DNA of 12,259 nt, taken from positions 1-12,259 of the forward strand of contig DASZOV010000148.1 in the NCBI GenBank assembly GCA_035550595.1. Reading direction: 5' to 3'. Origin of the DNA: CALFMR01 sp035550595. Its GTDB lineage: Bacteria; Acidobacteriota; Vicinamibacteria; Vicinamibacterales; SCN-69-37. A program made the translations under genes and the position numbers. The notes under the pieces are model-generated. The model searched no databases, was not told the DNA's origin, and was given only the letters and a program-made list of their open reading frames with translations. This document shows positions 6,377-12,259 of the stretch, in pieces. Positions within the stretch are counted from its first letter, which is position 1. Every line of letters starts with the position of its first letter.

Positions 6377-7587
6377 CCGACGCCTCGCGCGACCGGCTGG
6401 CGCGTATCGGATTCGTGGCGCTGGCCGCGTGCCTCGGCCTCATCCAGCTCAACATCATCACGGCGGAAGCGTGCTTCGACATCGCGGCCATCGCGTGGGT
6501 CGTGCTCGCCATCAGCGACCGGCGCCGGCCAGACGTGCCCACGTTCTTCGTGCCGCTCCTCGCGCTCGCGGCGTGGACGATCGTGAGCGCGGCTCTGTCG
6601 AGCGAACCAGCCGCAAGCCTGCTGCGATCGCGCCAGTTGTGTCTGTACCTGATCGTGCCGATGACCATGCGCTTCGCGCGCGGTTCGCGCGCTCGCACGA
6701 TCGCCGACGTCGTCATCGCGATTGGTGCAATCGGCGCGGTCATCGGCATCGTGCAGTACGCCGTGCTCGGCTACGACGATCTCCATGCGCGCCCGCACGG
6801 CCTGCTCGGTCATTACATGACGTACTCGGGCGTGCTGATGCTCGTGATCTGCACGGCCGTCGCGCGGCTCATCTATGCGGAACGCGAGTGGATCTGGCCG
6901 GCCGTCGCCGTGCCGGCGCTGCTCGTTGCGCTCGCGGTGACGCTCTCACGCAACGCGTGGGTCGGCGCGCTCCTCGGCATCGTCGTGCTGTTCGGCCTGC
7001 GCCGCCCGCGTCTGCTCGTGGCCGTGCCGATTGTCGTCGCCATCGCGTTGCTCGCCGCGCCCGTCCGCAGCCGCGCGCTGTCGATGTTCGATCCGCACAA
7101 CCCGACGAATCGCGATCGCATCTCGATGATTCGGTCCGGCGAGGCCATGATCAAAGACCACTGGTTCGCCGGGGTCGGGCCGAACATGGTGCCGATCGAG
7201 TACCTCGCGCACTACAAACGCGCCGACGCCGTCGATCCCGTCGATCAACCGGGCTCGACGCGCGCACATCTCCACAACGTGCCCGTCCAGCTCGCCGCCG
7301 AACGCGGACTGCCCGCCCTTGCCGCGTGGCTCTGGTTCGTCATCGTCGCGATCCGTGACGTGTATCGATTGGCGCGGCGCGGACGCGCTCCGGCGCTCGC
7401 GGCCGGCGGCCTCGCGGTCATGGCGGCCATGCTCACGGCCGGACTCTTCGAGCACAACTTCGGCGATTCGGAGTTCTTGATTCTGTTTCTCGGCCTGATC
7501 ACGCTGCCATTCGCAGCGGTCGCGAACGAGCCCGCACAGCGCGCGGAGACCGTTCCCGTGCGCGTCGCGCGCGTGGAGGATCGATGA
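6373..7587 (+). CDS. O-antigen ligase/polymerase family membrane protein (WaaL/Wzy-like)
   Basis: A 404-residue polytopic inner-membrane protein with about 10-12 hydrophobic segments (for example 12-30, 36-48, 57-75, 111-131, 148-168, 174-191, 196-208, 213-229, 313-328, 342-358, 367-383). A large periplasmic loop (about 230-312) contains NRDRISMIRSGEAMIKDHWF, GVGPN, and RAHLHNVPVQLAAERG with His301, the conserved loop of WaaL-type ligases and Wzy polymerases. SRNAWVG at 192-198 is the conserved Arg motif before it. Such enzymes transfer polyprenyl-diphosphate-linked O-antigen onto lipid A-core, or polymerise it. Lying between a heptosyltransferase and a heptose kinase favours the ligase role, but polymerase cannot be excluded. 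The ATG overlaps the preceding TGA. Its ribosome binding site, GGAGA at 6361-6365, is seven bases upstream. Confidence 0.88.
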   Translation: MTDASRDRLARIGFVALAACLGLIQLNIITAEACFDIAAIAWVVLAISDRRRPDVPTFFVPLLALAAWTIVSAALSSEPAASLLRSRQLCLYLIVPMTMRFARGSRARTIADVVIAIGAIGAVIGIVQYAVLGYDDLHARPHGLLGHYMTYSGVLMLVICTAVARLIYAEREWIWPAVAVPALLVALAVTLSRNAWVGALLGIVVLFGLRRPRLLVAVPIVVAIALLAAPVRSRALSMFDPHNPTNRDRISMIRSGEAMIKDHWFAGVGPNMVPIEYLAHYKRADAVDPVDQPGSTRAHLHNVPVQLAAERGLPALAAWLWFVIVAIRDVYRLARRGRAPALAAGGLAVMAAMLTAGLFEHNFGDSEFLILFLGLITLPFAAVANEPAQRAETVPVRVARVEDR

Positions 7588-8579
7588 CGTCGCTCGGCCG
7601 TCTCGCTCGCCAGCTCGGCGACCGTCGCGTGGCCGTCGTCGGTGACGTCATGCTCGATCACTTCGTCGTCGGACGCGCCGAACGCCTGTCGCCCGAAGCG
7701 CCGGTGCCGGTCGTGCGATTCGATCGCGAGGACTTCCGCCTCGGCGGTGCCGCGAACGTCGCGAACAATCTCGCCGCACTCGGAGGCCGAGCGTCACTCG
7801 TGGGCCTGGTCGGCGACGATGAGGGCGCAGCCGAACTTGGACGGCAGATCCAGGCCGCGGGCCTGGATCGAGATGGGCTCGTCAGCGATCGGACGCGTCC
7901 GACGACGCGCAAGATGCGCGTCGTGACCGAACGCAACCAGCAGGTGGCGCGGATCGATCGCGAAGACGACCGTGACGCGTCAGGCGACGCGCTGCCTGAG
8001 CTCCTCGCGCGCGCTGAGTCGGTCGTCGACCGCGCGGACGCGGTCATCCTCTCCGACTATCGCAAGGGCGTCGTCACGCCGGCGGTCATCGCCGCCGTGA
8101 TCGCGCGGGCCGCCAAACAGCGCGTGCCCGTACTCGCCGATCCGAAAGTTCCCGACGCGGATCGCTATCGCGGCGCCGCGCTCGTCACGCCCAACCATCA
8201 CGAAGCGGAACTGATGACCGGCCGTCGCATCCGCGCGGCCGACGATGCACGCGACGCCGCGCGCGCGATTGCCGATCGTACGGGCGGCAGCGTGATCATC
8301 ACCTGGGGTGAACACGGCATCTGGGTGCTGGATCGGTCGGCGGCCGCGCCCGTCGAGGCCTCGCTGCCGGCCGTCGCGCGCGAGGTCGCCGACGTCACGG
8401 GCGCGGGCGACACCGTCATCGCCGTCATCGCACTGGCGCTGGCCGCCGGCATCCCGCTCTTCGACGCCGCACGCCTCGCCAACCTCGCCGCCGGCCTCGT
8501 CGTCGCCCGCTTCGGCCCCGCCAGCGTCACCGGTGAGGAACTCGCGGCAGCCGCGGACTCGTTGAAGTTAGAAGTTTGA
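7584..8579 (+). CDS. rfaE1: D-glycero-beta-D-manno-heptose-7-phosphate kinase (RfaE domain I only)
   Basis: A PfkB/ribokinase-fold sugar kinase of 331 residues that phosphorylates heptose 7-phosphate at C1 in ADP-heptose synthesis. Diagnostic segments are VAVVGDVMLDHFVVGRAERL at 16-35, SPEAPVPVV, FRLGGAANVANNLAALGG at 51-68, LSDYRKGV at 156-163, LVTPNHHEAE at 200-209, and the PfkB signature DVTGAGDT at 270-277 with catalytic Asp276. It lacks the C-terminal cytidylyltransferase-like domain of fused HldE, so the adenylyltransferase step (RfaE2/HldE-C) must come from a gene outside the window. The ATG overlaps the preceding TGA, with a strong ribosome binding site GGAGG at 7575-7579. The last residues, LKLEV, and the TGA lie inside the GAAGTT module of repeat copy B, so the C-terminus may have been reshaped by that repeat. 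Confidence 0.95.
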   Translation: MTSLGRLARQLGDRRVAVVGDVMLDHFVVGRAERLSPEAPVPVVRFDREDFRLGGAANVANNLAALGGRASLVGLVGDDEGAAELGRQIQAAGLDRDGLVSDRTRPTTRKMRVVTERNQQVARIDREDDRDASGDALPELLARAESVVDRADAVILSDYRKGVVTPAVIAAVIARAAKQRVPVLADPKVPDADRYRGAALVTPNHHEAELMTGRRIRAADDARDAARAIADRTGGSVIITWGEHGIWVLDRSAAAPVEASLPAVAREVADVTGAGDTVIAVIALALAAGIPLFDAARLANLAAGLVVARFGPASVTGEELAAAADSLKLEV

Positions 8580-8677
8580 AGCCAGAAGTAAGAAAGCTGA
8601 CACCGCAAGGCCCCGAGCGTAGCGAGGGTGCCGCAGCGCGTAGCGCTGGGGGTGGGGCCCCAGCGCACTGCAAAAAA
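8561..8677 (+). repeat. Composite intergenic repeat, copy B, with competing hairpins
   Basis: It starts within the last codons of rfaE1. Order on the plus strand: the module GTTGAAGTTAGAAGTTTGAA with further GAAGT units (8561-8597); a 31-base block, TGACACCGC... to ...GTAGCGAGGG (8598-8628), matching copy A at 27 of 31 bases; the short hairpin CAGCGC-GTA-GCGCTG (8634-8648); the longer hairpin GCGCTGGGG-GTGGGG-CCCCAGCGC (8643-8666, 9 bp, 6-nt loop); and the A-rich end ACTGCAAAAAA (8667-8677). The two hairpins share GCGCTG, so they exclude each other. It lies between the convergent ends of rfaE1 and the GT39 gene. No U-run follows the long hairpin in either direction, so it is not a standard intrinsic terminator. 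Confidence 0.7.
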
Positions 8678-8704
8678 GATGGCTGACGGGCGCGCCCAGT
8701 CGGC

Positions 8705-10384
8705 CTACTTATTTGAGATCAGCACCACGCGTTTGACGAGTGACGGATCCGGCTCGAGAAGAGCATCGCCTGGGCGTTGCCAGACGCTCGTGTCGAGGTA
8801 ATTGACCTCGACCAGACGAGGAAACGTGCGTCCGAGCGTCCGTTCGACGTCGGGCAGGAGCGAGGCGTCGACGGCGGCGAGCACGGGATCCGGGCGGCGC
8901 AGAAAGGCAACGACGTCGGCGTCCGTACGCTCGGTGTCGTAGGCGAAGACCGTCTTCACGTGCGTGTAGAAATTGAGGCTCCGTCCGAAGGCGCCGCACG
9001 CGCACGCGGCCGACACCTCAGGGTGCGCGCGCACGATCGCGCCGACGACCTCGACCGGCGCGGGACGACTGGTCGTGGCGACCATGCGCTCGAAGATGAC
9101 CAACGCCAACGCCGCGCACACGGCGATGATGGTCACGAGCACGCGCCGCGGCACGAACCACGCGACCGCGATGACGACGATGCCCGCCGCTACGATCGCC
9201 AGCGCTCCCGTCCATGCCGCACCGGCGCCGGCGGCCTCGAGCAGCGGCCGTGCGCGCAGCAGCAGAATGCCGAACACGGCGATGAGCGCGCCACCGGTCG
9301 CACCCGCGACGGCGAATACGCCTCCGCGGCCCGTTGCATGGCGCGCGATCGTGCGCGCGAGGAGCACGGCGAGCGGGACCAGGCACGGCACGATGTACCG
9401 CGGCTGGCTGCCGACCGACACGAAGAAGAACGCGAGCGGCGCGAACGCCCAGGCGACCAGCCGTGCGTCGACGTCCGACAAACGCCGCCGGCGTGTGACG
9501 ACGTCACGAAGCGGCCGGATCCAGAACAGGCCGAAGACCGACCACGGCAGGAGGCCGCCGATGACGATGGGCACGTAACGCCAGCCGCGCCACGTGTTGT
9601 AGCGCGCGGTCGCAAAGCGATCGACGTTCTCGCCGACGAAGAACTGCTGGAGATAGCCCATCCCCTGCGCGCGCGTGACCGCGACGTACCACGGCACGGC
9701 GACGACGAGGAACAGCACCGCGGCGGCGATCCACCAGCCGAGCGACGGACGGATCGCAAAGCTCCGGCCGTCCCGCCGTGCGCCGATCCACTCGCGGACG
9801 AGGAGCACGGCGAAGACGAGTCCCGGCAGCGCGATCGCGACGGGCCCTTTCGTCAGCGTGCCCAGTGCCATCGCGAATGCGGACAGGAGCAGCCACGATC
9901 CACGCCTCACCGTCGCGCCGTTCGCGGGCGCATCGGCGAGCGCTTCGACGCCGGCCCAGATCGTCAGGGTGATGAAGAAGGCCAGCGGCACGTCGGGCAG
10001 CGATTGCCGCGCGAGCGGCACGAGCCCGAAGCTCGTGCCGACGATGACGCCGGCGAGCAGCCCGACGGTCGCGTTGACCCAGCGCCGGCCGACGCCGAAC
10101 GCGAGGAACGCGAGGCCGACGCCTGCGAGCGCGGACCACAGACGCGCGGCCCACTCACTGACGCCAACGACGCGATACGTACCGGCGACGAGCCAGTAGA
10201 AGAAGACCGGCTTCTGCAGCCGCGGCTCGAAGTTGTAGTGCGGCGTGATCCAGTCGCCGCTGGTGACCATCTCGCGTCCGGCTTCGGCGTAGTACGCCTC
10301 GTCGGCGTCCTGGATCGCCGAGCGCCCGATGCCGGCCACGAACGTCGCCAGGCACAGCGCGAGCAGCGCGGCACGCATCCACAT
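8705..10384 (-). CDS. ArnT/GT39-type polyprenyl-phosphate-dependent membrane glycosyltransferase
   Basis: A 559-residue integral membrane protein of the GT-C fold. After the first membrane helix, the periplasmic loop carries IQDADEAYYAEAGREM with Asp28 and Glu29, the acidic D-E..Y-A motif of ArnT/PMT enzymes. LQKPVFFYWL at 57-66 matches the KP...YWL motif, and LTKGPVA at 177-183 and GENVDRF at 251-257 also match ArnT-like proteins. About 11-13 hydrophobic segments span 5-440, followed by a soluble C-terminal domain of about 115 residues. Family members move a sugar (aminoarabinose, mannose or other) from polyprenyl phosphate to lipid A, glycan or protein; the substrate cannot be told. It starts at ATG 10384, 18 bases after the purH stop; a second ATG at 10378 is equally possible. 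No clear Shine-Dalgarno precedes either. Probably co-transcribed with purH. Confidence 0.9.
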   Translation of the reverse strand: MWMRAALLALCLATFVAGIGRSAIQDADEAYYAEAGREMVTSGDWITPHYNFEPRLQKPVFFYWLVAGTYRVVGVSEWAARLWSALAGVGLAFLAFGVGRRWVNATVGLLAGVIVGTSFGLVPLARQSLPDVPLAFFITLTIWAGVEALADAPANGATVRRGSWLLLSAFAMALGTLTKGPVAIALPGLVFAVLLVREWIGARRDGRSFAIRPSLGWWIAAAVLFLVVAVPWYVAVTRAQGMGYLQQFFVGENVDRFATARYNTWRGWRYVPIVIGGLLPWSVFGLFWIRPLRDVVTRRRRLSDVDARLVAWAFAPLAFFFVSVGSQPRYIVPCLVPLAVLLARTIARHATGRGGVFAVAGATGGALIAVFGILLLRARPLLEAAGAGAAWTGALAIVAAGIVVIAVAWFVPRRVLVTIIAVCAALALVIFERMVATTSRPAPVEVVGAIVRAHPEVSAACACGAFGRSLNFYTHVKTVFAYDTERTDADVVAFLRRPDPVLAAVDASLLPDVERTLGRTFPRLVEVNYLDTSVWQRPGDALLEPDPSLVKRVVLISNK

Positions 10385-10402
10385 GGTGGAGGTCAGTGTA
10401 GT

Positions 10403-11992
10403 TCAGTGCCGGAAGTGCCGACGGCCGGTGAAGACCATCGCGAGGCCGTGCTCGTCGGCCGCGGCGATGACTTCCTTGTCGCGAATCGATCCGCCCGGCT
10501 GCACGACCGCCGTCGCGCCCGCGGCTGCGACCGCATCGAGTCCATCACGGAACGGAAAGTACGCGTCCGACGCGGCGACCGATCCAGCAAGTTGGCCAGA
10601 TGCTTTCATCACCGCCGTTTTCACGGCGTCGACACGACTCATCTGCCCCGCCCCAACCGCCAGCGTCGCGGCCGGGCCAGTGAAGATGACGGTGTTGGAC
10701 TTCACGTGCGCGCACACGCGCCACGCGAAGCGCAACGCGCGCCATTCGTCCTCGGTCGGCTGACGCTGCGTGACGACGCGCACGTCCGCGCCCGCGGGCC
10801 ACGCGCCAGCCGCCTCGACGACGCGATCGCGTGCCTGCACGAGCCAGGCGCCGAGAATCGATCGCACGTCGCGCGCGGGATCCAGGCCGTCGAACGCCGC
10901 GGTGACGACGCGCAAGTTCGGCTTCGCCGCGAGAATCGGACGCACCGTGTCTGGATCGTCGATCGATGGCACGACGATGGCCTCGATGAAGGTCGACGTC
11001 AGCCGCCGCGCGGTCTCGGCGTCGAGTGGCCGATTGAGGCCGACGATGCCGCCGAACGCCGAAAGCGCGTCGGCTTCGCGCGCGAGGACGTACGCATCGG
11101 CAATCGTCTCCGCCGTGGCCACGCCGCACGGGTTGGTGTGCTTGATGACGGCCGCGCACGGCTCGTCGAACTCGAGCACGATGCGGGCGGCCGCGTCGAG
11201 ATCGAGCAGGTTCGTGAACGACAGCTCTTTGCCCTGGTGCACGACGGCCGCGCCAAAGCCGGCCTCGCGTTCCGCGTACCACGCGCCGACCTGGTGCGGA
11301 TTCTCGCCATACCGAAGATCGCGACGCTTCACGAGACGCGGCTGCCACACCGCGGGCAAAAGTGCCGACGCGTCATTCGCGGCGCCACGCGTGAAGTCAC
11401 CGGTCGACTCGTCGACGCGCACCTCGGCGAGCGTCGACGCGATCATCTGGTCGTAGGCGGCCGTGTGCGCGAACGCACGGCGCGCGAGCTCGAAACGGAA
11501 CGGCAGCGTCGGACCGCCCGTCCGCGCGATGGCCGCCAGGACCTCGTCATAGTCCGCCGGATCGACGACGACGAGGACGTCCGTGAAGTTCTTGGCAGCG
11601 GCGCGCACGAGGCTCGGGCCGCCGATGTCGATCTCCTCGACGAGATCCGCGAACGGCAGATCGGGCCGCGCGGCGGCTTTCGCGAACGGATAGAGGTTCA
11701 CGACGACGAGATCGATGGGCGTGATGCCCTGGGCCGCGATGGCCGTCAGGTCGTCGGGCCGCGAGCGACGCGCGAGGATGCCGCCGTGGACGTGCGGATC
11801 CAGCGTCTTCACCCGGCCGTCGAGCATCTCGGGAAAACCCGTGACGTCCGAGATGCCGACCACGCGGATTCCGGCGCCCGTGAGCGCGCGGGCCGTTCCG
11901 CCGGTCGAGACGATCTCCCAGCCGGCGGCCGAGAGCGCCTGGGCGAAAGGCACGAGGCCCGACTTGTCCGACACGCTGATCAGTGCACGCAT
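10403..11992 (-). CDS. purH: Bifunctional AICAR transformylase / IMP cyclohydrolase
   Basis: Catalyses the last two steps of IMP synthesis: formyl transfer from 10-formyl-THF to AICAR, then ring closure. The 529-residue protein is complete. The N-terminal cyclohydrolase (MGS-like) domain shows MRALISVSDKSGL, STGGT at 29-33, KTLDPHVHGG at 62-71 and IDLVVVNLYPF. The transformylase domain shows RYGENPHQ, KHTNPCG at 284-290 (the Lys-His catalytic pair), SAFGGIV at 311-317, KSNTVIF at 431-437, GAGQMSRVDAV at 447-457 and ASDAYFPFRDGLD at 474-486. It ends with GLAMVFTGRRHFRH, the usual terminus. An in-frame GTG at 12001 exists, but AGGA at 12006-12003 lies one base from it and ten bases from the ATG at 11992, which also matches the family N-terminus, so the ATG is chosen. 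It is followed at 18 bases by the GT39 gene. Confidence 0.97.
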   Translation of the reverse strand: MRALISVSDKSGLVPFAQALSAAGWEIVSTGGTARALTGAGIRVVGISDVTGFPEMLDGRVKTLDPHVHGGILARRSRPDDLTAIAAQGITPIDLVVVNLYPFAKAAARPDLPFADLVEEIDIGGPSLVRAAAKNFTDVLVVVDPADYDEVLAAIARTGGPTLPFRFELARRAFAHTAAYDQMIASTLAEVRVDESTGDFTRGAANDASALLPAVWQPRLVKRRDLRYGENPHQVGAWYAEREAGFGAAVVHQGKELSFTNLLDLDAAARIVLEFDEPCAAVIKHTNPCGVATAETIADAYVLAREADALSAFGGIVGLNRPLDAETARRLTSTFIEAIVVPSIDDPDTVRPILAAKPNLRVVTAAFDGLDPARDVRSILGAWLVQARDRVVEAAGAWPAGADVRVVTQRQPTEDEWRALRFAWRVCAHVKSNTVIFTGPAATLAVGAGQMSRVDAVKTAVMKASGQLAGSVAASDAYFPFRDGLDAVAAAGATAVVQPGGSIRDKEVIAAADEHGLAMVFTGRRHFRH

Positions 11993-12002
11993 GAACGTCA
12001 CA

Positions 12003-12009
12003 TCCTCTC
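12003..12009 (-). promoter_or_regulatory. Ribosome binding site that decides the purH start
   Basis: The minus strand reads GAGAGGA, ten bases before the ATG at 11992. The same purine run is only one base from the alternative GTG at 12001, too close for initiation there. Confidence 0.65.
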
Positions 12010-12104
12010 GCTGATGGAAACCGGCCGACTTAGGCCGCCCTCGATTACCTGGGCCCGGCCGTCCGCGCCGATGGTATCCATCCGGGACGGGGTATGGGTG
12101 GCAA

Positions 12105-12133
12105 TTGACAAACTCAGACGTCCCGCATATAGT
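12105..12133 (+). promoter_or_regulatory. Near-consensus sigma-70-type promoter reading rightward
   Basis: TTGACA (12105-12110) is a perfect -35. A 17-base spacer follows, then TATAGT (12128-12133), five of six matches to TATAAT. Initiation is expected near 12139-12141. It points away from purH. This is the best-matching promoter in the window, and the next signal after it is a terminator rather than a gene. Confidence 0.75.
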
Positions 12134-12139
12134 CGCCCG

Positions 12140-12193
12140 TTGACGTTGGGCGGGCCGGCGTCAGCGTGAGACCGCGTGCTGCGGTCTTTTTTT
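12140..12193 (+). ncRNA. Predicted very short transcript or leader RNA between promoter and terminator
   Basis: From the predicted start (about 12140) to the end of the U-run is roughly 54 nt. It could fold as TGACG (12141-12145) with CGTCA (12159-12163), then the terminator hairpin. It also holds a nine-codon open frame starting with TTG at 12140 and ending TGA at 12167-12169, which touches the terminator stem. It may be a small RNA, or the premature end of the leader of a gene to the right. No known riboswitch or small-RNA family was recognised. Existence is inferred only from the flanking signals. Confidence 0.4.
12169..12193 (+). terminator. Intrinsic (rho-independent) terminator, rightward
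   Basis: AGACCGC (12169-12175), loop GTGCT, GCGGTCT (12181-12187): a perfect 7-bp GC-rich stem with a 5-nt loop, followed directly by six further T (12188-12193). No A-run precedes the stem, so it should act only on rightward transcription. Confidence 0.8.
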
Positions 12194-12237
12194 GTACCTG
12201 GTCGCGCTCGCAGGGCACGCGACGGGGGGTCAACGCG

Positions 12238-12259
12238 GTGCTGAGCCGCGTGTCTCGTA
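12238..12259 (+). CDS. Possible start of a gene cut by the right edge
   Basis: A GTG at 12238-12240 follows a G-rich run (GGGGGG, about nine to ten bases upstream) that could serve as a Shine-Dalgarno. The frame stays open for the seven codons visible (VLSRVSR). This is too short to identify anything. It is listed only because a gene here would make the terminator at 12169-12193 part of its leader. Confidence 0.15.

Noticed and set aside
8672..8701. Terminator for the GT39 gene: a minus-strand hairpin with GGG-CGCG-CCC core, then a T-run
   Set aside because: The stem is short with a bulge, and the T-run (8677-8672) begins seven bases after it, too far for a standard intrinsic terminator. The T-run belongs to the repeat's end block.
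12022..12037. Small hairpin CGGCC-GACTTA-GGCCG in the purH leader as a riboswitch or regulator site
   Set aside because: A 5-bp stem in very GC-rich DNA is expected by chance, and no known purine-regulatory element is recognisable.
8777..12169. An 1130-codon open frame on the plus strand opposite the GT39 gene and purH
   Set aside because: It is antisense to two fully convincing genes. Its product is Arg/Asp/His-rich with no recognisable domain, as expected for the mirror frame of GC-rich genes in which stop codons are rare.

Overview
The window is high-GC, gene-dense bacterial chromosome. It encodes lipopolysaccharide (LPS) heptose and O-antigen functions and an outer-membrane LolB-like lipoprotein, so the host is a diderm (Gram-negative-type) bacterium. 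GC content, gene order and the style of the intergenic repeats suggest Acidobacteriota, possibly the Vicinamibacteria. That placement is inference; there is no rRNA here to confirm it.

Layout. (1) Positions 1-5035, minus strand, is one housekeeping cluster. In transcription order it reads: secreted TPR protein, LolB-like lipoprotein, ispE, tRNA-Gln(UUG), prs, and the start of the bL25 gene (rplY/ctc), which runs off the left edge. This is the order known around PA4667-lolB-ispE-tRNA-Gln-prs-rplY in Pseudomonas. (2) Positions 5125-8579, plus strand, divergent from (1), form a tight four-gene LPS operon: a Trm112/YcaR-like zinc-ribbon protein, a GT9 heptosyltransferase, an O-antigen ligase/polymerase-family membrane protein, and the heptose-7-phosphate kinase RfaE1. 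The last two starts are ATGA overlaps with the preceding gene. (3) Positions 8705-11992, minus strand, hold purH followed 18 bases later by an ArnT/GT39-type membrane glycosyltransferase. This pair converges on the LPS operon. (4) Positions 12002-12259 hold no certain gene. They contain a near-consensus sigma-70 promoter reading right and, about 30 bases after its predicted start site, a strong intrinsic terminator. This looks like a very short RNA or an attenuator for a gene beyond the right edge.

How the genes work together: Prs makes PRPP and PurH completes IMP synthesis. IspE supplies isoprenoid precursors, which also feed the polyprenyl-phosphate carriers used by the O-antigen ligase and the ArnT-type enzyme. 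RfaE1 and the GT9 enzyme make and transfer heptose, and the LolB-like protein places lipoproteins in the outer membrane.

No phage, transposase, CRISPR array or defence system is visible. The least explained material is non-coding. A composite, structured intergenic repeat occurs twice (2285-2501 and 8561-8677). Both copies lie directly after a gene's stop codon in the same orientation relative to that gene, and one copy supplies the gene's final codons. The promoter/terminator unit at the right edge is the other item worth a second look.
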